Source: Streptoalloteichus tenebrarius
GTDB lineage: Bacteria > Actinomycetota > Actinomycetes > Mycobacteriales > Pseudonocardiaceae
DNA: 33,723 bases
Direction: 5' to 3'
Assembly (NCBI RefSeq): GCF_024171885.1
Contig: NZ_JAMTCP010000058.1
Location: 1-33,723 of the forward strand
The translations under genes were made by a program, and so were the position numbers. The stretch's first letter is position 1. Each line of letters begins with the position of its first letter. The notes under the pieces were generated by a model. The model ran no database searches. It saw only the letters and a list, made by a program, of their open reading frames with translations, and was not told the origin of the DNA. This document shows positions 14,768 to 21,760 of this stretch, in pieces.

Positions 14768-15694
14768 TCACCCCTTCGGCGGCACCATGCAGATGACGTG
14801 TGCCGGCTCGGCGACGACGAGGTAGCCGTACCTGCCGTCATTTCCGGGCGGGCACTGCTTGTGGTCCTGCGTCCCGTTCAGGACCTGGCTGATCTTCTTG
14901 GTGGCCGAGGCGTCCCCGCATGACACCTTCTTGATGTCCCCGTCGTCCGACTCCGGCACGGCGAAGCAGTCGCCGGCGTTGGCGTTGAGGGTGAAGCAGA
15001 TCGCGAACTGCCGGATGTTGTTCCTGGTCCGCTCGATGGTGCTGGGCGTGCCGGTCGGGCAGCTCGCGAACCGCTCCACCCGCTTCGTGACCTTGAACGT
15101 CGCGGTGGGGTCGCCGCAGCTCAGCTCGTGGAACCGCACGGCCTTGCCGGTGCCGCTGATGGTGGCGCAGTCGCCCGGCGCCATGCTCTCCAACCCGGCG
15201 GTCTGGTCGTCGGCCTCGGAGCCGCTGCTGGAGCCGCCGGACGGGAAGGTCGGCACGCTGACGCTGGGCACGACGATCGTCGGCGAGGAGTGCGCGGCGC
15301 TGCGTGCCGCGCTCTTGATCAGGCCGCGGACCACCACGAAGCCGATGCCGACCAGGACGACGCCGACGACCGCGAGGATTTTGACCGCGACGTTCTTCTT
15401 CGGCGGCTGGGGCGGGGCGGGTGGTGGCGGGAAGCCGCCGGGACCGGGCTGCCCGGGGCCTCCCTGAGGGGGGAACCCGCCGTCCGGCGGGGCGGGGAAC
15501 CCGGGGCCGGGCTGCGGGGGCGGCGGGAAACCACCCGGCGGGGTCGCGCCGGGACCGCCGGTCGGGGGCGGCGGCATGCCGGGGCCACCCTGGGGTGACA
15601 CGTCGGGCCCGCCCTGCGGCGGGGGCGGGAAGCCCTGCGGGGGGACGCCGTAGGGCTGGGGCGGGGGGCCGGGTGGCTGGTGCGGGGGCGTCAT
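14768..15694 (-). CDS. LppU/SCO3897-like Pro-rich membrane-anchored protein
   Basis: A protein of 308 residues. Residues 1-98 are a cytosolic Pro/Gly/Gln-rich tail with repeated GGFPPPP and QGGPG motifs. One membrane helix (about 100-124, AVKILAVVGVVLVGIGFVVV) anchors it, then a Ser/Pro linker (about 140-165), then an exported domain. That domain has GDCATISGTGKAVRFHELSCG and, later, GDCFAVPESDDGDIKKVSCG: two related halves, each with a GDC...SCG cysteine pair. This resembles the LppU/SCO3897 family, whose function is unknown. AGAAGGAA precedes ATG 15694. It is convergent with tesB, separated by the 14704 hairpin, and divergent from the DUF4429 gene. Confidence 0.8.
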   Translation of the reverse strand: MTPPHQPPGPPPQPYGVPPQGFPPPPQGGPDVSPQGGPGMPPPPTGGPGATPPGGFPPPPQPGPGFPAPPDGGFPPQGGPGQPGPGGFPPPPAPPQPPKKNVAVKILAVVGVVLVGIGFVVVRGLIKSAARSAAHSSPTIVVPSVSVPTFPSGGSSSGSEADDQTAGLESMAPGDCATISGTGKAVRFHELSCGDPTATFKVTKRVERFASCPTGTPSTIERTRNNIRQFAICFTLNANAGDCFAVPESDDGDIKKVSCGDASATKKISQVLNGTQDHKQCPPGNDGRYGYLVVAEPAHVICMVPPKG

Positions 15695-15855
15695 CGTTCC
15701 TTCTCATTCACTCGGACGGGGGTGAGGAACGTAACCATCGGCGGACGTGCGTGTGGTCGAATTGGTGCAATCGATACCGTCTGTCGCGGGTGGGCCCCGT
15801 CACGATGGGCTTCGACACGACCGGAGTCACCTGATACAGGTGTGCGGTTTGTCGC

Positions 15856-15861
15856 TACCGT
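15856..15861 (+). promoter_or_regulatory. -10 element TACCGT, leaderless start
   Basis: TACCGT is followed by seven bases (G and six C) and then ATG 15869, placing +1 at 15868-15869. No ribosome-binding site is present. Confidence 0.65.
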
Positions 15862-15868
15862 GCCCCCC

Positions 15869-16807
15869 ATGGGGATGGGGTTGGAGCTGCGGGGGCAGAA
15901 CGCGACCTGGGTCTTCGAGACCGACTCGGTGCGCGTCCGGTACGGCACCGGCATCCGGGTGCCCGCGTTGCTCAAGGAGTTGCGTGAGGTCGTGGTGCCG
16001 GACGTCGCCCTGGCCGGCGCCGACGTGTCGGTCGGGTCCCGCAGGACCATCCTCCAGATGCGGTTGCGTCAGGGCGCCTGCCCGCTGCTGGAGGCGGCGG
16101 CCGGGCAGCTCGGGGAGGGCTCGGACCCTTACCGGATCGTGCTGAGGGCGGACCAGGCCGACCTGGCCGAGCACTACGCCGAGGACCTGCGCACGCGGGC
16201 GGCGCTCAACCCGGCGGCCGACCGGCCCGCCGAGCGGTTCCTGCTGCCGGGGCCGCGCCCGCCCCGGCACGTCAAGGCGTACGACGGCAACGGGGTGTTC
16301 GACGGCAAAACCGTCGCCTTCCGCTGGATGTGGTCGGGCGCGAGCAGCGCCAAGTGGCGCGCCGGGGACCAGGTGTTCCCGGTCTCGGACATCGTCGACG
16401 TCGAGTGGGCCGCGCCGGGCGTGCTCAGCGGCCACCTCCGGGTTCGGCTGCGGGGCGACGGGGACGACGTCCGCCGGCTGGACCCGGACCAGGACCCCCG
16501 GGCGTTGACCTTCGGGGTGGGCTACGGCCTCACCCACGAGTCCCTCACGTTCGCGGCGGCGGTCCTCTACGCGATCGCCGACCACCGGACGGTGGTCCGG
16601 GCCGCGCCCGAGGCGGTGCCCGCGGTGTCGGCGCCGGCGGCGCTGCCACCACCGCCACCACCGCCGTCCCTCTCCGGCTCCGGCGGGGGTCCGAGCGTGG
16701 ACGAGGTGATCGCCACGATCCGCAAGCTGGGCGAGCTGCGGGACGCGGGGCTGCTCTCCGAGGACGAGTTCCAGCGGAAGAAGGCCGAGCTGCTGGCCCG
16801 GCTCTGA
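15869..16807 (+). CDS. DUF4429 domain protein with C-terminal SHOCT motif
   Basis: A protein of 312 residues. Two DUF4429-like halves are seen: residues about 3-105 open with ELRGQNATWVFETDSVRVRY, and residues about 128-245 open with HVKAYDGNGVFDGKTVAFRW and include VSDIVDVEWAAP. A Pro-rich linker at about 255-275 (a run of eight prolines) leads to a SHOCT motif of about 30 residues, ELRDAGLLSEDEFQRKKAEL, which ends the protein. DUF4429 has a lipid-binding-like PH fold in family descriptions, and SHOCT is a short oligomerisation or peptide-binding motif; no reaction is known. ATG 15869 is chosen over the upstream open frame because the domain begins there and the -10 hexamer fits. It is cytosolic, with no signal peptide. 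Confidence 0.85.
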   Translation: MGMGLELRGQNATWVFETDSVRVRYGTGIRVPALLKELREVVVPDVALAGADVSVGSRRTILQMRLRQGACPLLEAAAGQLGEGSDPYRIVLRADQADLAEHYAEDLRTRAALNPAADRPAERFLLPGPRPPRHVKAYDGNGVFDGKTVAFRWMWSGASSAKWRAGDQVFPVSDIVDVEWAAPGVLSGHLRVRLRGDGDDVRRLDPDQDPRALTFGVGYGLTHESLTFAAAVLYAIADHRTVVRAAPEAVPAVSAPAALPPPPPPPSLSGSGGGPSVDEVIATIRKLGELRDAGLLSEDEFQRKKAELLARL

Positions 16808-16834
16808 CGCGACCGGCGGAGGGGCCGCCATGTG

Positions 16835-16859
16835 GGCCGCCTGTCGGTATCTGGCGGCC
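16835..16859 (+). terminator. Stem-loop after the DUF4429 gene
   Basis: GGCCGCC (16835-16841) and GGCGGCC (16853-16859) form a 7-bp perfect stem with an 11-base loop, 28 bases after the stop. There is no T-run. From 16860 to 17018 nothing else is seen. Confidence 0.45.
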
Positions 16860-17018
16860 GCGGTCGGTGTGTCCGTCGCGGGTCGGGGTCTGCCCTTTTC
16901 CTCAGAGAAGTCTTGGCCGCTGTGTCGCGCCAGAGGGCTCGTCGGGCGGTTGCCATGCGTCTTCGCTGGTGAAGCGTGGCCTGTTAACCGCGACGCCGAG
17001 GGCGAGCTTGGCCGCAGA

Positions 17019-17168
17019 GTTGGTGGAGGCGGCGCGTGGCGCAGTTCTGGTGGCGGCGGTCGCCGCCGGCGTCGCGTGGGTTGGTCGAGGCGGCGCGTGG
17101 CGCAGTTCTGGTGGCGGCGGTCGCCGCCGGCGTCGCGTGGGTTGGTCGAGGCGGCGCGCGGCGCAGTT
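17019..17168. repeat. 61-bp non-coding tandem repeat, about 2.5 copies
   Basis: Copies begin at 17019, 17080 and 17141, exactly 61 bp apart. The first two are identical apart from one base (TGGTGGAGG against TGGTCGAGG); the third stops after about 28 bp with one further change. The unit length is not a multiple of three, so it does not encode a peptide repeat. Each full copy holds the near-palindrome GGCGGCG-GT-CGCCGCC. The array ends about 46 bp before two DnaA boxes. Confidence 0.9.
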
Positions 17169-17214
17169 TCCTCCGGCTGGATTGTGCCAGGTCGGTGTGA
17201 CAGTCCTGGCCGAG

Positions 17215-17242
17215 TTATCCACATCCCCCGAAGTTATCCACA
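17215..17242. promoter_or_regulatory. Pair of perfect DnaA boxes
   Basis: TTATCCACA occurs at 17215-17223 and 17234-17242 in the same orientation, 19 bp start to start (about two helical turns). This is the exact high-affinity DnaA box of E. coli and close to the TTGTCCACA used in actinobacterial origins. No dnaA, dnaN, parA or rep gene is near, so this is not the usual oriC. It may titrate DnaA, act in regulation of a neighbour, or be chance. Confidence 0.55.
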
Positions 17243-17313
17243 GCGGAGCGTGATGCTCTTGGACGCTCCGTGTTGGACGGATAGGCTGGAGCGGGGCTCG
17301 CCCCCCAGGGCGG

Positions 17314-18234
17314 GTGGGGGCTGTCAGTCGGGAGAAGGCCGAGGTGCACTGGCCCGGCTCGGGCTGGGGCACGGCGAGGGGATTCGACGCGTGTCGGTCG
17401 TCTGTCGTCAACGTCGCGGCCGTGGTGTCGGTCTGGTACGGGTTCGCCAAGATCAACGGTAGTCAGTTCGCCGTGCTCGACTTGGAGCTGGACCGGCCGA
17501 TGGGCTAGGTGTCGGGTTTCTGGTTGACCTGGCACTACTTCGGTTTCTCCCCGGTGTTCGGCACCCTCGTCGCGGTCCTCCAGATCGGACTGGGCGCGCT
17601 GTTGTTCTTCCGGGGGAACGGCACTGGTGGCCGCCCGGGCACGGCGATGACGGGAGCGATCACCGTCCTCGGGCTGTGCTACGGCGTCGACCCGGGCGGC
17701 GTCCTCGCCTCGGCGTTCACGTTCCTCGCCCTGGAGTTCGCGCTCTGGGAGCGCCGCACGCGGCTCGTCCGTCTCCTGTGGACGGAGAACGCGGTCGCCT
17801 CGGGCGCGCGACCCGGTGTCGGGAAGGTCTTGGCGCTCGTGGCGCTGCTGGTCCCCGCCGCCGGCGGGACGTACTGGGTGGCGAACGAGAACAACCGCCT
17901 CCCCACCCCGGTCGACGGGAGCTGGCGGGTCGTCGCCGGCCAGTACCGCCCGGCCGGCGTGGCCGGGCCGCTGGACCGCGTCTACTTCGAACGCGAACGC
18001 GCCTTCATGGTGATGCCTAGGTTCGACGACCAGTGACAGACGCACCATTTCGAGGTGGGCCCCGAGCGCCGCCAACTCCGGATGTGGCAGCGGTGGCTCA
18101 CGAAGGACGGCGATCTGTTCCAGGGCACCTACGAGCTGTCCGGCGAACGGCTCGTCCTGACGGGAGCCGTCCAGGGAGAAGCCGAGCCGCTCCGGCTCGA
18201 ACTGGTGCGGATGGCCGTCGCGGGGAGTCGGTGA
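17314..18234 (+). pseudogene. Membrane protein gene broken by two in-frame stops
   Basis: One frame carries coding sequence from about 17314 to the TGA at 18232, interrupted by TAG at 17506-17508 and TGA at 18034-18036. Before the first stop: VSVWYGFAKINGSQFAVLDLEL ending DRPMG (helix 1 at about 17395-17455). Between stops: VSGFWLTWHYFGFSPVFGTL and three to four more helices, then a soluble part, DGSWRVVAGQYRPAG, PLDRVYFERERAFMVMPRFD. After the second stop: QTHHFEVGPERRQLRMWQRW, then GTYELSGERLVLTG. Reading frame and codon bias run through both stops without a shift. The pieces look like one membrane protein of about 304 residues with a C-terminal beta domain. Family function is unknown. The true start is uncertain; GTG 17314 is the first candidate. 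Confidence 0.75.
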
Positions 18235-18249
18235 GGTGAGGGCCGCCGG

Positions 18250-18618
18250 TCAGCGGGCCGGTTCGGAGGGGCGGTAGGTGCCGAGGAACCAGGTGTTGCC
18301 GTCGGGGTCCTCCAGCGCGAGATCCCGCGAGCCGTAGTCGGTGTCCGTTGGCGGCGACGTGACCTTGGCCCCGGACTCCACGGCCCGCTGGTGCGCGGCG
18401 TCGGCGTCAGCGACGGCCAGGTAGAGCTGGGTGGGCGTGCTGTCCTCCCGCGCCGCCCCGAGCATCACGAGGTCGCCCTGCCACGCCAGTTCCGCGTGGA
18501 CGACGGCGCCGCTCTCGTCCCGGTGCACGGCGTGCTCGGTGAAGCCGAGAACCTGTCGAAGCCAGGCGATCCCCGCCTCGGGGTCGCGGTACCGGAGGAC
18601 GGGATAGATGTTCTGCAT
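18250..18618 (-). CDS. VOC family (glyoxalase-fold) protein
   Basis: A protein of 122 residues, one VOC module with two beta-alpha-beta-beta-beta units: NIYPVLRYRDPEAGIAWLRQVLGFTE in the first and QLYLAVADADAAHQRAVESG in the second, ending DLALEDPDGNTWFLGTY, the typical closing motif. The final Glu of the D-P-x-G-x-x-W/F strand set and the first His/Glu positions suggest a metal or small-molecule site, but VOC proteins range from dioxygenases to antibiotic-binding proteins and the substrate cannot be told. ATG 18618 fits a leaderless promoter directly upstream. Convergent with the broken membrane gene; stops are 15 bp apart. Confidence 0.85.
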   Translation of the reverse strand: MQNIYPVLRYRDPEAGIAWLRQVLGFTEHAVHRDESGAVVHAELAWQGDLVMLGAAREDSTPTQLYLAVADADAAHQRAVESGAKVTSPPTDTDYGSRDLALEDPDGNTWFLGTYRPSEPAR

Positions 18619-18624
18619 GGCCCG

Positions 18625-18630
18625 ACGGTA
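18625..18630 (-). promoter_or_regulatory. -10 element TACCGT, leaderless start for the VOC gene
   Basis: On the minus strand TACCGT (18630 to 18625) is followed by six bases and ATG 18618, so +1 is the A of the start codon. Confidence 0.7.
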
Positions 18631-18649
18631 GGTCGCCGGTCGACATCTC

Positions 18650-18677
18650 GCTGGGGCGAACGTGATCTCACCCCAGC
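18650..18677. promoter_or_regulatory. Inverted repeat over the -35 region of the VOC promoter
   Basis: GCTGGGG (18650-18656) and CCCCAGC (18671-18677) are perfect 7-bp arms with a 14-base spacer. They begin 20 bp upstream of the -10 hexamer, where -35 contacts would be, so an operator role is possible. Confidence 0.35.
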
Positions 18678-18982
18678 ACCCCGCCGCTGCTCTGCCGAGC
18701 AGGGCGCGGTGCGCGTCCGGTCAGGGTCTGGGCCAGTCCCGCGACCAGGGAGGCCTCGGCGCGTCCTCACAGGTCGTCGAGGTCCTTGGCCTGTCAGCCG
18801 GCCCGCGATCGCGGATCAGCGGAACCTCCGGGCGACACATGCGCGTCCTGTGTGCTCGCGATAGCTGACACAGACGAGGACGTGGTCCCGGAGAGCCGGG
18901 CCGGCAGCGCGGTAGGCCAACTCCCAGAACCGCAACGCGGAGTCGCGCCGGGCGCGGGCGCCGCCGTCGCCTCCGTGGGCGC
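18678..18982. other. Non-coding gap
   Basis: About 305 bp between the VOC promoter region and the methyltransferase stop. No supported gene; one 6-bp inverted repeat CTGTGT...ACACAG near 18848-18874 is the only structure seen. Confidence 0.5.
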
Positions 18983-19663
18983 TCAGCGCACGGTCGCGCT
19001 GAAGACGGCCACCGACCCGTGCACGGTCAGGTCGTAGTCGGCGAAGTGGTCCTGCTCCAACTGGGCGCGCAGGTCGTCCAGGTGGTCGGCTTCGTTGTGG
19101 AACAACCCCTGCGCGTTGTAGGCGCGCAGGAGCAACCGCGCCGGTGGGCGCAACCGGACGCCGTGCGCCAGTACCGTCGCGCCGAAGACCCGTCCGCCGG
19201 GGCGGGTCACGGCCGCCGCGTGCGCCAGCACCACGCCCTTCTTCCTCAGGTCGCCGGGAACGCAGTGCAGCAGGAAGTTGAGCCCGACCGAGTCGTGTTC
19301 CTTCGCCGGCACCGGGAGGGGTTCCAACACGTTGGCCCGTACGGGGGTGGGCGTGTAGCGGGCGAGCCGGCGCGCCGTGAACTCCAGCGCGGTCGGGTTG
19401 AGGTCGACCAACGTGATCCTGGGGCGCGCCACCGGGAACGCGCAGTTGTCCAGGAACCACCCCGTGCCCACGCCCAGCTCGACGTGGCGGGCGCCGACGT
19501 TGCGGTCGTAGTTGCGCAGCATCTCCCGCCGGCCGCAGCCCCACAGCAGGGGGCTGGCCAGACCCAGCACGGTCAGGTCGTAGGCGGACAACGTCCACCG
19601 GTTGTAGGACGCCTGCCCCGCGATCACCTCGGGGTCCGTGGATGAACCAGCGGGTTCGGACAT
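18983..19663 (-). CDS. Class I SAM-dependent methyltransferase
   Basis: A protein of 226 residues that moves a methyl group from S-adenosylmethionine to an unknown acceptor. Motif I is HVELGVGTGWFLDN (about residues 59-72); the acidic ribose-binding residue is Asp in ITLVDLNPTALEF; motif IV region is DSVGLNFLLHCVPGDLRKKG; the late strand is RPGGRVFGATVLAHGV. The N-terminal YNRWTLSAYDLTVLG is a substrate-side helix typical of this small actinobacterial group. It is cytosolic. ATG 19663 fits a leaderless promoter. The gene is divergent from dacB, with 179 bp between starts. Confidence 0.87.
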   Translation of the reverse strand: MSEPAGSSTDPEVIAGQASYNRWTLSAYDLTVLGLASPLLWGCGRREMLRNYDRNVGARHVELGVGTGWFLDNCAFPVARPRITLVDLNPTALEFTARRLARYTPTPVRANVLEPLPVPAKEHDSVGLNFLLHCVPGDLRKKGVVLAHAAAVTRPGGRVFGATVLAHGVRLRPPARLLLRAYNAQGLFHNEADHLDDLRAQLEQDHFADYDLTVHGSVAVFSATVR

Positions 19664-19669
19664 GCCGGA

Positions 19670-19675
19670 AGGGTA
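19670..19675 (-). promoter_or_regulatory. -10 element TACCCT, leaderless start for the methyltransferase
   Basis: On the minus strand TACCCT (19675 to 19670) is followed by six bases and ATG 19663, so +1 is the first base of the start codon. Confidence 0.7.
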
Positions 19676-19710
19676 AGGGAACCAGTACGTTCCGCAAACG
19701 GCGGCCCCCT

Positions 19711-19777
19711 GTCGTGATCACTCGAACGCGGGAGGCCGGCCGGACCGTTGACCGTCGTGATCACACCTCGTTACGCT
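19711..19777 (+). promoter_or_regulatory. dacB promoter with paired GTGATCAC sites
   Basis: TTGACC (19748-19753), an 18-bp spacer and TACGCT (19772-19777) form a good housekeeping promoter for dacB. The 11-mer GTCGTGATCAC, with the palindrome GTGATCAC inside, occurs at 19711-19721 and 19754-19764, 43 bp apart (about four helical turns). The second copy lies inside the spacer and the first lies near the divergent methyltransferase promoter, so one dimeric regulator could control both genes. Confidence 0.5.
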
Positions 19778-19842
19778 CCGCCGCGTTTCGACCGGTGGCG
19801 GCCGGCGCCGCCCCCGGTCCCGCCGGTTGCCGGAGGTGGGCC

Positions 19843-21537
19843 GTGCCCAGGAGATCGACCGTCCCGTCCCGCGTCGAGCGCGGTCCCCACGGCGGACGGG
19901 CCACCCCCGGAGGGCGAGGCGGAGCGCGGAGGCTGTGGCTCGGTGCGGGTTCCGTCCTGCTGGCCGGGCTCCTGGTCGGCTCCGGCGTCGCCGCCGTCAA
20001 CGTGGTCACCGCGACCACCGCCGTCGCCGAGCCGGTCGGCAGGGCGGCGCTCGTCGCCGACCTCGACCGGATCCTGACCGACCCGCAGTTGCGAGGCGCG
20101 CGGTCCAGCGTCGTGGTGCGGGACGCGGCCAGCGGCGAGGTCCTCTACGACCGTGGCGGGTCGGACCGGTTGGCGCCGGCCTCGAACGCCAAGATGCTCA
20201 CGGCCGCCGCCGCGCTGGAGACCCTCGGCCCCGACCACCGCTTCACCACCGAGGTGTTCGCCGCCGGTCCCCGGCACGGCGGGTTCCTCGACGGCGACCT
20301 GTACCTCAGGGGCACGGGCGACCCCACCATGCTCGCCGCCGACTACGACGGGCTGGCCGCGCGCGTGGCCGAGTCCGGGATCCGCGTGGTGCGACGGCTC
20401 GTCGCCGACGACACCTGGTTCGACCGGGTCCCGCTCGGCGCGGGCTGGGCGTGGGACGACGAGCCCTACTACTACTCCGCCGAGATCTCGGCCCTGACCG
20501 TCTCGTCGAACTCCGACTACGACGCCGGCACCGTGCTCGTCAGGGTGAAGCCGGGAACGCCCGGCCAGCCGCCCGTCGTGGAACTCGACCCGCCGACCGG
20601 CGTCGTGCGCGTCGACAACCGCGCGACCACGGGCGCGGCCGGGTCCTCGCCCGCCGTCACCGCCGAGCGGCAGCACGGGACCAACACGGTCGTCGTCACC
20701 GGGTCCGTCCCGGCCGGCGGGCAACCGGTCTCGTCCCTCAGCACGGTCTCCGACCCGACCGCCTACGCCATCGACGTGTTCCGCCGCGCGCTCGCCGCCC
20801 GAGGAGTGCGCGTGCTCGACGCGAACAACGGTCGGGGCGCGACCCCCTCCGGCGCGGCGCGGATCGCCGAGCGGACGTCGATGCCGCTGTCCGAACTGCT
20901 GGTGCCGTTCCTGAAGTTGAGCAACAACGGGCATGCCGAGACCCTGGTCAAGGCGATGGGACGGGCCGTGCACGGCGTCGGGAGCTGGGACGCGGGACTG
21001 CGGGTGGTCAGGGACAAGCTCGCCGGTCTCGGGCTCGACGCCGCGGCGTACCAGGTCGTCGACGGCTCCGGGCTGTCCCGCATGGACCTGGTGAGCGCCC
21101 AGCAGTTCGCGGCATTCCTGGTGGAGGCCAGGAAACGGCCATGGTTCCCCGTCTTCTCCGCGTCGCTGCCGGTGGCCGGGGAACCCGACCGTATGGTCGG
21201 GGGGACGCTGCGCAACCGGATGCGCGGCACGCCCGCCGCGGGCAACGTGCGGGCCAAGACCGGCTCCATGACCTCGGTCAGCTCGCTTTCCGGCTACGTC
21301 ACCTCCGCCGAGGGGCGACCGCTGGTGTTCTCCGCCGTGTTCAACAACTTCCTCGGGCCGGCCACGAAGAACATCGAGGACGCGCTCGCCGTGCGCCTGG
21401 CCCGCCACCAGGGGGAGCGGGACCGGCGGGGCGAGCCGGGCGTGACGCTCGCGCCCCCGGCCGCGCCGCAGGCCGACAACCCCGGCACCCGCGTCGACGA
21501 GTCGGCGTTGGAGTGCACCTGGGCCGGCGCCTGCTGA
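19843..21537 (+). CDS. dacB: D-alanyl-D-alanine carboxypeptidase/endopeptidase (PBP4 type)
   Basis: A protein of 564 residues of peptidase family S13, which trims or cleaves peptidoglycan stem peptides outside the membrane. The open frame reaches back to 19642, but GGAGGT (19832-19837) sits 5 bases before GTG 19843 and the longer form would overlap the methyltransferase start. A basic N-terminus is followed by a membrane helix or signal anchor at about 34-58 (LWLGAGSVLLAGLLVGSGVA). Active-site motifs: S114-x-x-K117 in SNAK, S360-N-N362, and K472-T-G. The insert between SxxK and SxN includes the family's GDLYLRGTGDPT. A tail after about residue 530 is Pro/Ala rich and ends CTWAGAC. All catalytic motifs are intact. 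Confidence 0.93.
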   Translation: MPRRSTVPSRVERGPHGGRATPGGRGGARRLWLGAGSVLLAGLLVGSGVAAVNVVTATTAVAEPVGRAALVADLDRILTDPQLRGARSSVVVRDAASGEVLYDRGGSDRLAPASNAKMLTAAAALETLGPDHRFTTEVFAAGPRHGGFLDGDLYLRGTGDPTMLAADYDGLAARVAESGIRVVRRLVADDTWFDRVPLGAGWAWDDEPYYYSAEISALTVSSNSDYDAGTVLVRVKPGTPGQPPVVELDPPTGVVRVDNRATTGAAGSSPAVTAERQHGTNTVVVTGSVPAGGQPVSSLSTVSDPTAYAIDVFRRALAARGVRVLDANNGRGATPSGAARIAERTSMPLSELLVPFLKLSNNGHAETLVKAMGRAVHGVGSWDAGLRVVRDKLAGLGLDAAAYQVVDGSGLSRMDLVSAQQFAAFLVEARKRPWFPVFSASLPVAGEPDRMVGGTLRNRMRGTPAAGNVRAKTGSMTSVSSLSGYVTSAEGRPLVFSAVFNNFLGPATKNIEDALAVRLARHQGERDRRGEPGVTLAPPAAPQADNPGTRVDESALECTWAGAC

Positions 21538-21558
21538 CGCGTGGGCCGTCCGTTGACA

Positions 21559-21600
21559 CAGCGCTGTCCCAGCACGGGCCCTGACACCGGCCCCGCGCTG
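21559..21600 (+). terminator. Nested hairpin after dacB
   Basis: Outer arms CAGCGC (21559-21564) and GCGCTG (21595-21600) enclose an inner stem GGGCC (21576-21580) and GGCCC (21589-21593). It lies 22 bases after the stop without a T-run. The palindrome ACAGCGCTGT at 21558-21567 overlaps it. Confidence 0.45.
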
Positions 21601-21687
21601 ACCTCGTGGTGACCCCGGGATGACTCGGCGCCCGGGAAACCGCCCGATCGGTGGGTGTAGCGCCTGAACCGACCGGACGCGCCCGCC

Positions 21688-21707
21688 CGACCGGTATGAA
21701 TCGGTTG
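21688..21707. promoter_or_regulatory. Inverted repeat upstream of the ABC importer operon
   Basis: CGACCG (21688-21693) and CGGTTG (21702-21707) form 6-bp arms with one mismatch and an 8-base spacer GTATGAAT, in the only A/T-rich patch of the intergenic region. It is followed by GGTTAAACC (21706-21714). A sugar-responsive regulator site is possible; no regulator gene is adjacent. Confidence 0.3.
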
Positions 21708-21760
21708 GTTAAACCCCGCCCCGTGGGGAACACGATCTCCACAGGGGGAGGGAGGGGCGG

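Noticed and set aside
17019-17168. CRISPR array
   Set aside because: Units are contiguous 61-bp tandem copies without unique spacers, and no cas gene is near.
17215-17242. Chromosomal oriC
   Set aside because: Only two boxes, no dnaA/dnaN/recF or rpmH neighbours, and not the usual cluster of many boxes.
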